Source: Rubrivivax sp. (GTDB taxonomy: Bacteria; Pseudomonadota; Gammaproteobacteria; Burkholderiales; Burkholderiaceae_C). From it: a stretch of DNA of 64,000 bases. A program made the position numbers and the translations under genes. The stretch spans positions 1 to 64,000 of the forward strand of contig JAIXYO010000029.1 in NCBI GenBank assembly GCA_027490215.1, given 5' to 3'. The notes under the pieces are model-generated. The model made no database searches and had not been told where the DNA came from. It saw only the letters and a program-made list of their open reading frames with translations. This document shows positions 37,501 to 42,414 of this stretch, piece after piece (position 1 is the stretch's first letter; every line of letters begins with the position of its first letter).

Positions 37501-39084
37501 GTTACCCAGCAGCCGCGACGTATCTACCGCCCCGGCCGCATAACGGTAGCCACCGCCCGAGGCATCCAGCGTCGCGCCCGCGCGCTGGATCACTGCCCCA
37601 CCAGAGTTCACGCTGAGCTCGCCGCCGACAGCCGTCTTCTCGCTGACCGTGCGCGCTTTGCTGTTGATGTACCCGGTGAGGTCAAAGATCGGGTTGGACC
37701 TGCGCAGATCCACGGTCACAGTGGCGCCGCGCAGCACGCCGTTCTTCTGGTCTGGTGAGTCCTTCAATTCGTTGGAGGTCACGCGGAAAGTCAGCAGGTT
37801 GCTTTCGGCCGCGAGGTCGGCCCAGTTGCCGGCCACGCTGGTGACGCTCCCCTCACCGAGGTACACGCGGGCCGACGACGGGTCTGAAGCGTCTACCGCG
37901 TTCAGTGCGATGCGCCCGCCGGCCGCCTTCACTGCACCGTGGTTCTCGATCCGCCCGCCGTCGACCTGGATCACGCCACGCCGAGCGGCGAAGCTTTCGC
38001 TCTCCGGAATGGAACTACGGTCGCGAGTGTCTGGCAGCACCTCGGTCACGCTGCCGCGTCCGAAACTCACCGTGCCAGCCTGTGCCGCGGCCGTGGCCGT
38101 GGCCTGGCTTCGGGCCTGCAGGTAGATGGAGCCGTTGGCCTGCACAGCGGTGTTGGCCGACACGCGGCCGTCCTGGTTGACAGCCAGCCCAGCCAGGGTC
38201 ACGTTGCCGCGATCTGCGCTGATCGTGCCCAGGTTGCGGATCAGGCTGCTCAGGTTGACAGAACTCCCCTCGGGCGCCTCCACCTCCACCCGCAGGCCCC
38301 GAAGCGTCGTGTCGCTGTCGTCGGGCAGGGCGAAGTAAACCTTGCCACCTGCCGCCAGGATCACCTGCCCGTCGGGTGCAGTGATCAGCGCATTCTGGTT
38401 CTCGATGCGCGGCGCCACCAGGATGATGGAGCCGCCGGGCCGGGCCTCCAGGCTCGGAAGAGGGGCCGTGCCTGAACCGCCCAGGGTGATGCTGCCTGGG
38501 GGCAGACTGCCGGGCAGGGTGTTGCCCTGAGCGTCGTAGCCGCCGGCGAAGGCGGGCGTGGTGAGGCCACCGGTGGTGATCGCACCACTGTTGAAGCGGT
38601 CGTTGCTGATGTTGAGCGTGGAGGCCACCAGCGACTGCATGTTGATCTGCGCGCCGCGGTCGAACAGGATGCCGTTCTGGTTGATCAGCAGCACCTGCCC
38701 GTTGGCCGAGATGCGGCCCTGGATGACGCTCGGGTCGGCGCTGTAGATGCGGTTGAGCACCGAGGCCGTGGAACTGGGCTGGTTGAAGCGCACCTCGCTG
38801 TCGCGGGACACATTGAACGAATTCCAGTCGAGGATGGCCCGCTGCGTGGCCTGGTTGATGGTCAGCGTCGGGCGGGCGCTACCCGGTGTGGGGGCCTGAA
38901 ACGTAGCCTGGCCCGAGACCACGCCACGCAGCACCGGCAACGTGCCCGGCGGCAGCGCCTTGGTCTGCGCCCGCGCCTGCGGCAGGTAGCTCAGCAGGCC
39001 CAGCGCGGCCAGCACCAGCAGGCTGCAACTGGTGGTGGCACGCGGAAAGCGAAGGGACAGGGCCTGGAGCTTGGTGGATTTCAT
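28510..39084 (-). CDS. Two-partner secretion exoprotein (TpsA), filamentous hemagglutinin family
   Basis: A 3524-residue secreted protein, the largest gene in the window. Signal peptide region at 1-40 (LVLAALGLLSYLPQARAQ); TPS secretion domain at about 45-300 with the hallmark ANGQVLLINQNGILFDRGAQ and LVAST; then over 2500 residues of Gly/Ser/Thr/Val-rich beta-helix repeats (GGSILV, GGSITIAG types) and a C-terminal region resembling the DUF3739 hemagglutinin-associated domain (GRNVDLGSADIVRG, NPDVFKLFRLLDTD). Cysteines are very few: a pair near residue 2790 (ANCLACG) and a terminal pair, Cys3514 and Cys3521, in DKNCKEQQKDCFVK. The partner TpsB is at 46770. Expected to be a surface adhesin or matrix fibre. 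Confidence 0.92.
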   Translation of the reverse strand: MKSTKLQALSLRFPRATTSCSLLVLAALGLLSYLPQARAQTKALPPGTLPVLRGVVSGQATFQAPTPGSARPTLTINQATQRAILDWNSFNVSRDSEVRFNQPSSTASVLNRIYSADPSVIQGRISANGQVLLINQNGILFDRGAQINMQSLVASTLNISNDRFNSGAITTGGLTTPAFAGGYDAQGNTLPGSLPPGSITLGGSGTAPLPSLEARPGGSIILVAPRIENQNALITAPDGQVILAAGGKVYFALPDDSDTTLRGLRVEVEAPEGSSVNLSSLIRNLGTISADRGNVTLAGLAVNQDGRVSANTAVQANGSIYLQARSQATATAAAQAGTVSFGRGSVTEVLPDTRDRSSIPESESFAARRGVIQVDGGRIENHGAVKAAGGRIALNAVDASDPSSARVYLGEGSVTSVAGNWADLAAESNLLTFRVTSNELKDSPDQKNGVLRGATVTVDLRRSNPIFDLTGYINSKARTVSEKTAVGGELSVNSGGAVIQRAGATLDASGGGYRYAAGAVDTSRLLGNDGRLYDIGTAAKDRSYTAVADTFTKTYDRWGQTVAHQGLLYGLAPREAAYVEGKAGGSILVNSGAGLVLDGTLKGGSTVGPNQLARAPRGATLKIGSLNNEGTDFVEGQRIGNVSFGQTAVDTLGAGFGIDTALSQSQKDQVRLAASQLFGASTVVAANTLQQTAFGSVEVNSNGKVFVPGGVSIEGAPGSSLLLRAPTLEVAGSIDMPAGQIALRPQRTVAPIDTAQSFGTTIRSGATLSTNGVWVNTASADGSYVGDVLPTGLLNANGSTSSTLNGGSITIAGPVDSTTRLERGSTLDVGGGAALDRSRRVTGGNGGSISLTNALSADLSSDWLQADLNGIAPGNGGSLNIGTPRVVIDALGANGTLPANTTRLSPELFAQYGFASFQISSSEGIEIRAGADLVVSQKNLVIDPVAALALTTGGDLASVSRVERRPDHLRQAANLTLATTTTGAGITPATLGLAADASITTDPRGRVTLTASDGMLIDGRISAPGGNVALRLAGNGFFKIPDLTLGSSAEISVAGTFVPSPNDNGLVQGAVVGAGTIALESVNAGILVTAGSRLDLSGVSQMVDDVDPSRASGTSQRRLDGNAGTLVVKSQETARLEGTISAAKASATSAGGSFALELTTPNGRTTQPEERRIVITQPSTLPAAKAGFVDAAISVDALQQAGFDKLRLLAENSIRFDTDATLAFERGVRLDAPLIDVYNGAQVNVAAADVEIGQSLGPRVFQGVSFEVEPNSISPVLATRGGGGLLTVLAERIDLFGSTSVNGVAETRLLAQGDIQLSGRRIDGAPGTVGGLTTAGNLSLTASQVYPSTRTDFSFNVVDQPSGTVIPGGVIRVAQSGREVADVYSAGGRLTLKADTIEQGGTLKAPQGELRLSAQSRLELAPGSLSSVSADGLTVPLGTTSSGITWVYADDGSSRSTLTQPSTVNKGIELSGREVDVRPQATVNLAGGGEVQAIEFVPGAGGATDTLLKPNTFAIIPKSRLGSLPVDTDIASRQDLGFGPQTASRDTSVYNSLYIGAGAVVPEGEYVLLPGRYALVPGAFLVQLQTGSTFSNMKPGQTTPLLNGQTVVAGYRTAAGTNVRESTTVGVLVRPGSDALRESDYTLSDSAFFADAATRDRKPVPRLPIDAGRLTIADVSALTLDGSFRTQAGAVTGATGTRTGRSATVDLSADRIAVVDAVGQAGIDADYLQVSAGGISRIGGSVLIGGRRSDNADGSTQITTGASRVLVANQAATELRAPELLIAASEDIEVREGSLITGAGVAAVGETPTYRTESGGALLRLSSGPQAEVDRGGSTNRSVGTISVAQGATLQADGALLLDATSSTRSQGNLLVGRSTMVNNQTKRVGGDLSLASSQVSLGQIDGIAGLDSGLALSNANLLALTSVDSLTIKGYDGIDLFGSAVLGSTDLGRLTLDANALRGLAVTGVGPSAPTIAAREVRLVNTGSTAPLASTESVGELKVSAERLILGQGDKTISGFASVTTTAASEIRGEDQGSLQVAADWTLQAPRVGVAAGAKQTWQAVDGRSGTADYRAMTVEKSVGGSGTAVTDSQAAGGRLTLEGRSVDVTTTIQARSGEIAIAAKGSEADTGSVMLGAGAMLDVRGVAKNYNGKQVVAGAGRVDLASDAGAVAIADGAVVDVRGVAGGSAGSVQVAAQTLALDGSLRGGAEAGGAGGRFELDAGTLAEFSDINTALNDGGFNARRDIRVRSGDLRVQSTDMVTAREISLAADAGRIDIEGTLNARTVDGGAKVDVWAANGLALTGARVWADGTSTNASAQAPAAHGGQVRLSTTSGALSFDAASEIDVRPGVKGRTGSVTFTVARNAANVVAPVALAGTVRGVRGGNGTAADVALQAQRVYQAAGSISASSIASYAANHAAFIAAANPALMAGLKGDVRASVRGATEIQAQGNLTLAQPWDLTTSQWLAAGASGAATIGRTGTLSLRAAGDLTVSRALGNPNDNLLAGDSWNLRLVGGADLGAANPLATQRSLTAQALEGGAGASSGNVTISTDGGKVRTGTGSIEIAAAADFRMDALRSVVYTAGKIGAADTEANGNNRWAKEGGSISIAAGRDAVGNSNQWITEWLRRPRTSTSGTANADWWAYRPNFQQGVGTLGGGDIQLAAGRNVDGLSAMLPTSGRNVVQGSGTVLDVQGGGDLRVTAGGDVKGGSYLVGRGTGRIEAGGAVGSGARTQLYLQGTSSGDVPAEATLQVEAGGTVALQSVNDPTAVWMNNSRAEDRTSAGLPANCLACGPSFAGTGSSVRTFFSYSGNSAVDVTAKSGDIVLGSQLAAARTVVPSQALTSTQLSGAGAYPASIRAAAFEGDISNDSFEGIVSFPSASAQVSALAQGSLRDLAFSASDRLPSAVPGVAQPSRGPRSLSGSALLPAASEGRLVNRSPVDGYVFDLQALTGDVGSSTSNTVTMSLPAVSRVSAGRDIGNVALLLQNLNSSDVSVVRAEVGDVRPAGIEIAGPGRLVVQAGRNVDLGSADIVRGSSRLGGVVSTGNVFNPSLGSDKGALVTLIAGATGNVDLAKLDATYAKITGISASNPDVFKLFRLLDTDPQQARVLSANSVAELAAVDPAYAPFTALASEYPQLLATYQQAASSPLGGPKALPLGGAALRPQVESLYALLNGESNRQAILAAGSVADLVSGTQGGSAYLAYAELDRKYPRVLDEYQLRLGNGVPLPLTLDPVRVVYADVFKSVIAEAIPQASVAQGDISSYLTSIQSYAGGGIELWAPNGKIVVGLTTPGEGRTIGVLTNAGGGIRGVVGGNFSINQGKVLTAQGGDILILSTDANIDAGRGALTSLSTPPPTRTPILVTPEGATEPVVVGFTYTLPASAAGSGIQTLTSDPDGLGPLTAPSAGSTTLITLAGVVDAGEAGIRSGGAIFVDAQAVLNASNISSGGPAVGVPVSVAGSLASSVATSGSNTQSGGNSADEAGKAAAAAAKAASADGMQKPTILTVEVLGFGDKNCKEQQKDCFVK

Positions 39085-39137
39085 GGCAAGGTATGTTTAC
39101 CCCCGACTTGAGCCGCAATAGCTCACACGGGCCGGAG

Positions 39138-39420
39138 TTATCTCGAAAGATTGTCCGAAGTTTTCGTGACACTTCGCCCCGCCTGCACCCACCGGGTTGA
39201 GGGGTTGACCTGGGACTCGGTGCTACCTGTGATCGGGCCGAAGGTGGCGCCGATATCGATGCCCTGCTGGCCGGGCTGCAACACCTGGCGGAGAAACCGG
39301 ATGTCGTCCTCGAACCAGTCTTGTTGCTCCAGCAGCATGTAGGTCGTGATCTTGTTGAGGTCGTCGGGAACGACGATCCGAACCCCGTCGACGACGGCTG
39401 ATGGTGAATGGGGCGCTCAT
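39138..39420 (-). pseudogene. Decayed fragment of an FkbM-family methyltransferase
   Basis: Read on the minus strand from ATG 39420, the start MSAPFTIS is followed after one apparent extra base (near 39400) by SAVVDGVRIVVPDDLNKITT, then YMLLEQQDWFEDDIRFLRQV, then LQPGQQGIDIGATFG. This is the N-terminal signature of FkbM methyltransferases (PDDL, LLEQEDWFEDEIRF, DIGANFG). After DIGATFG the similarity stops and the frame ends at 39138 without the catalytic domain. Frameshift plus truncation mark it as a pseudogene. The intact gene may have belonged to the adhesin or polysaccharide set. No intact copy is present in the window. Confidence 0.72.
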
Positions 39421-39466
39421 GGCCTTGAATAAGGGGGGGTTGGAACTGCGCAGGCTTCGCGCATGT

Positions 39467-39497
39467 AAAAAGGCCAGCACCCGTTAGGGCGCTGGCC
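39467..39497 (-). terminator. Intrinsic terminator of the secreted-protein gene at 39551
   Basis: On the minus strand the arm GGCCAGCGCCC pairs with GGGTGCTGGCC (one mismatch) around a short loop and is followed by TTTTT (39467-39471 as AAAAA on the + strand). It lies 54 bases after the stop of the gene ending at 39551 and isolates that transcript from tpsA. A second imperfect hairpin (CTGTTCCCAC with GTGGGAAACAG, 39503-39536) precedes it. Confidence 0.8.
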
Positions 39498-39550
39498 TCA
39501 CGCTGTTCCCACCACCCGAAGGGGAGTGGGAAACAGGATGCTGATTCCGA

Positions 39551-41104
39551 TTAGAACGGAGCCTTCGGAGCCTGGCAGTTATCGATCGCAGATCCGCCGA
39601 CGAGGCGGTTCCACGGGTTCACAGGCGTGGCGCCGGTGAAGTCGGGAGTGCCACCTGTCGTGAACGAAGCCATCAGACCCGACTTGCCGAAGGTCTGGTC
39701 GGAGCCGTTGATCAGGTTGATGATCGTCGGGTTCTTGATATCGCTCTTGAAGCGGGTCAGGAAAGCCGCGTAGCCCAGAGCGGTGGCCGTCGGCAGGGTG
39801 GCACCCGTACGGGTGTTGATCGAGGCATCGGTGTAGAACTGGTACTTGCCCGCAGCCACATCGGCGTGGATCGGCGCATTGCCGTCCACCTTGACGAAGC
39901 GCCAGCCGCTCGCGCCCGGCTTGACCTCGCCGGTCTGCATGCCGATCGCACCGCGCAATTGCGTCTGGTGGTTGTTCATGCAGGTCGACACGTCGCCGCC
40001 GCCGGAGCCCGCGAACACCGCTGGAGCGGTCGGATCAGCACTGTCAGCCAGATTGCAGACTGCCGCCGCGTCACCCGTGGTGGTGCCGCTATCGGGCGTC
40101 ACGAATGGGTCCACCGTACCGCCCGGGCAGCTCTTGAATGCCGGCTGGCCATTGCCAGTGCGCGCCACCAAGGCTTCAAAGGTCTTCTGCGTACCCGACG
40201 AATCCACGCGGCGAGCCACGTAGATGGTGTCGTTCGCGAGGCCTGATGTCACGCCGATACCGGCCCAGGTCTGGCCGGCAGCGGTAAAGGCCGAAGTGAG
40301 CTGCCCGCGGGTGAGCGAGGGCATGCAGTCCAGCGTATCCAAGCCGACGCAGCCGGCAGCCAGGTTACCGATCTTCGGAACCGCAGTGGCGAGTTGCTGC
40401 GTCTGCAGGGCATTGCGGATGTTGGTGGTCACCGGCACGCCGAAGATCAACGCGCTCAGCGGCTCTGAGGCCAGGTTGGTCGTGGTGTTGGTGAAGAAGC
40501 CCGGCTCGACGTCTGACAGCCCGATGTACGACACGCGACCGGAGGTCAGCAACGTGCTGGTGGCGGAGGTCGCCAAGGCGCCGCTGGTAGCAACGGTGTT
40601 GCAGACCACGTTGACGTAGGTCGCCAGGGGGCCGGTGCCATCGAAATCAACCGTGCTGGTGGCAGCGTTGGTACCGGTACAGGCCGGTGCGGTGGCCAGC
40701 TTGGCGAGGTCCAGGAAGGCCAGGGTCGAAGCCAGGTTCACCGGGTCCACACCGGCGCCGGAGCCGCCAACCGAGTACTTGTAGATGGCGAGCTTGGTCT
40801 TGGCCGGGACCGTGACTGGCAGGTTGATCTGGCCTGCGCCGGCGCCGACGTCGGGGGTGCAGAAGAACACCACATTGTTGGTCGTCAGCTGGTAACGGTG
40901 CAGCGATCCAGCGGTGCAATACGAGAGGGCAGAGCCCAGCACGCCATTGTCCTGCGCGGTCGCACCGGAGATGCGGATGTTGAACGTGTCGCCAGTGACC
41001 TCATCGGTGTTCGTGTACGAGCTGGCAGGCAGCGCGAAGGCCGAGGCCGAAGCGAGTGCGCCGCAAATCACGCCGACGGCTTGGGAAATCTTTGAGAGTT
41101 TCAT
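39551..41104 (-). CDS. Secreted protein of unknown function, Cys-containing
   Basis: A 517-residue exported protein: signal peptide MKLSKISQAVGVICGALASA with cleavage near AFA-LPASS. The mature part starts NIRISGATAQDNGVLGSA, which vaguely recalls the first strand and helix of PstS-like periplasmic binding proteins (SGATA at the ligand loop), but no family was firmly recognised. It has about ten cysteines in apparent pairs (SYCTAG, FFCTPDV, AGCVGL, DCMPSL, SCPGG, VCNLA, TCMNN, NCQAP), suggesting disulfides. ATG 41104 gives the signal peptide. It lies between the VPLPA-CTERM gene and tpsA, has its own terminator, and may be an abundant envelope protein. No exosortase tail. Confidence 0.75.
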   Translation of the reverse strand: MKLSKISQAVGVICGALASASAFALPASSYTNTDEVTGDTFNIRISGATAQDNGVLGSALSYCTAGSLHRYQLTTNNVVFFCTPDVGAGAGQINLPVTVPAKTKLAIYKYSVGGSGAGVDPVNLASTLAFLDLAKLATAPACTGTNAATSTVDFDGTGPLATYVNVVCNTVATSGALATSATSTLLTSGRVSYIGLSDVEPGFFTNTTTNLASEPLSALIFGVPVTTNIRNALQTQQLATAVPKIGNLAAGCVGLDTLDCMPSLTRGQLTSAFTAAGQTWAGIGVTSGLANDTIYVARRVDSSGTQKTFEALVARTGNGQPAFKSCPGGTVDPFVTPDSGTTTGDAAAVCNLADSADPTAPAVFAGSGGGDVSTCMNNHQTQLRGAIGMQTGEVKPGASGWRFVKVDGNAPIHADVAAGKYQFYTDASINTRTGATLPTATALGYAAFLTRFKSDIKNPTIINLINGSDQTFGKSGLMASFTTGGTPDFTGATPVNPWNRLVGGSAIDNCQAPKAPF

Positions 41105-41164
41105 GGAGGTGTCCTCAGAAGGATTGAAGGTGTAGATAGATCTGTCAGTCATGGCTCCGCCCTG

Positions 41165-41190
41165 CACCGGGGAACTCGCGTTCCCCGGTG
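41165..41190 (-). terminator. Strong hairpin downstream of a VPLPA-CTERM gene
   Basis: Perfect 11-base arms CACCGGGGAAC (41165-41175) and GTTCCCCGGTG (41180-41190) around a 4-base loop, 40 bases after the stop of the gene ending at 41230 and about 60 bases before the ATG at 41104. No T-tract follows on the minus strand, so it may be a partial terminator, an mRNA-stabilising hairpin, or an attenuator between the two genes. Confidence 0.5.
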
Positions 41191-41229
41191 AACAAGGCAG
41201 GAGAGAGCCTCAGGACGAGGCGGGCAGCG

Positions 41230-42057
41230 TCAGGCCTGCGCGGCGGCCTTGCGGCGGCGGATCATGCCGCCCAGACCCACCAGACCAGCGCCCATCAGCC
41301 AAGCGGCAGCAGGCAACGGCACAGCACTGACGGGGGCCAGAGCCGTGTAAGTGAAATCGCCGTTGCTGGCCAACTGCACCGTAGCCAAACCATTAACGTT
41401 GCTGAAGATTTGCTGGTTTGCCGCAGACCCGTTTGCCGTGTTGCCAGACCACGTCCAGTAGTACAGGTTGGCTTCCGAGCCGATTGCAGTGGTCAGGCCA
41501 GTCTGGTTGATGTAGTTGCCGTTCGCAGAGGCCAACTGCCCCACATTGAATGTGCCCGTCGTGGACAGGCCGAATCCGGCGTCGTTGAAGCCTGTCGTGG
41601 CAATCGTTCCCGCATTCACGGCGCTGTTGGTCACCGTGGTGGGGCTGACGTTTTCGTCGATGGCTGCCACCAGCCGGCGACGGTTGCCAGTCGTGTTCGA
41701 ACTGGTATCAGCTGCGATCACGGTCCATTTGACATTCGCCTTGCCGGTGAGCCAAGAGGAGAAGGAGGCATCCGCAAAGCTGGTTGTCGTCGTCTTGTCG
41801 AGCAGCAGACCCGTTGCCGGCGTCTTGTCGAAGGTCGCGCCCCCTGTGACTTCGTTTGCTTGGGTGATTGATGAGCCGCTGTTCGGCAGGAAAGTGTTGA
41901 GGGTGAAGCCGGTGTCCCTCAGGTAGTAGTCACCGGTGACGGTATCGAAAGCAAGCACGGCAAACGTGCCGCTTGCGCTTGATTGGAATGCTGCGTTGGC
42001 GCTGCCGGCAGCGACGAGCGCAGCGGCGATGGCCAGAGTCTTGAGATTGAATTTCAT
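41230..42057 (-). CDS. VPLPA-CTERM sorting domain-containing secreted protein
   Basis: A 275-residue exported protein with signal peptide MKFNLKTLAIAAALVAAGSA (cleavage near ANA-AFQSS), a Thr/Asn-rich beta-type mature region without a recognised domain, and a terminal exosortase signal SAVPLPAAAWLMGAGLVGLG followed by MIRRRKAAAQA. ATG 42057 is fixed by an AGGAGA Shine-Dalgarno (42066-42071) eight bases upstream. It is inserted within the two-partner secretion locus, between the GT41 genes and the secreted-protein gene, and is preceded by a 357-base control region with two CTAG motifs. Expected to be cleaved and released or anchored by the XrtD-type exosortase. Confidence 0.9.
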   Translation of the reverse strand: MKFNLKTLAIAAALVAAGSANAAFQSSASGTFAVLAFDTVTGDYYLRDTGFTLNTFLPNSGSSITQANEVTGGATFDKTPATGLLLDKTTTTSFADASFSSWLTGKANVKWTVIAADTSSNTTGNRRRLVAAIDENVSPTTVTNSAVNAGTIATTGFNDAGFGLSTTGTFNVGQLASANGNYINQTGLTTAIGSEANLYYWTWSGNTANGSAANQQIFSNVNGLATVQLASNGDFTYTALAPVSAVPLPAAAWLMGAGLVGLGGMIRRRKAAAQA

Positions 42058-42235
42058 GTGAAGTCTCTCCTGGGTTGAATTAGAAAAATGTCTGTCAAGC
42101 AAGGAGCTTGGGTTGGAAAGCCCTTGATCTCCCCTATCAGGCAAGCCCGACCTCAATCTGCCTTGCTGATGTCGTTACTTTAGAAATCCAGCGTGTCGTG
42201 CGTGTGTGCGTGATCGCTGACTTCGTAGCTCGTTT

Positions 42236-42245
42236 GGCCTAGTCC
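42236..42245 (-). promoter_or_regulatory. GGCCTAGTCC motif, copy A
   Basis: Ten-base motif about 180 bases before the VPLPA-CTERM start at 42057; the exact reverse complement of copy B at 42361. Shares CTAGTC with motifs at 17273 and 50667. Proposed operator; binding protein unknown. Confidence 0.45.
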
Positions 42246-42360
42246 TTGCGCTGGAATCCAGGAACCCAGCGCACGCCTAGAACCGCCCTTACACCGCAGG
42301 AGAATAGGCCGGCAGCGTGACATGGGCACGTAGCTCAGGGGCTGCATTCATAGCCCGTAC

Positions 42361-42370
42361 GGACTAGGCC
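42361..42370 (-). promoter_or_regulatory. GGACTAGGCC motif, copy B
   Basis: The exact reverse complement of copy A, 125 bases away, in the same intergenic region. Such spaced inverted pairs suit a dimeric regulator that loops DNA, but no binding is shown by sequence alone. Confidence 0.45.
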
Positions 42371-42414
42371 TTAGGGGTGGTCCGGCGCTGAGGGCCGCTC
42401 AATCAGGTCGAAGC

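Larger units (their letters stand above)
42058..42414. other. Intergenic control region with inverted CTAG motifs
   Basis: A 357-base gap between the VPLPA-CTERM start and the end of the second GT41 gene. It contains the exact inverted pair GGCCTAGTCC and GGACTAGGCC, a small hairpin (GGGCT at 42339-42343, AGCCC at 42352-42356), and the VPLPA ribosome-binding site at 42066-42071. No coding sequence was found. It probably carries the promoter of the VPLPA gene. Confidence 0.5.

Noticed and set aside
28510-39084. Possible CRISPR or tandem DNA repeats inside tpsA
   Set aside because: The protein is repetitive at the level of beta-helix motifs but no regular direct DNA repeats with spacers were seen.
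42329-42370. tRNA-like string GTAGCTCAGGGG
   Set aside because: Resembles a D-arm only; no acceptor stem, anticodon loop or T-arm of a tRNA could be folded around it.
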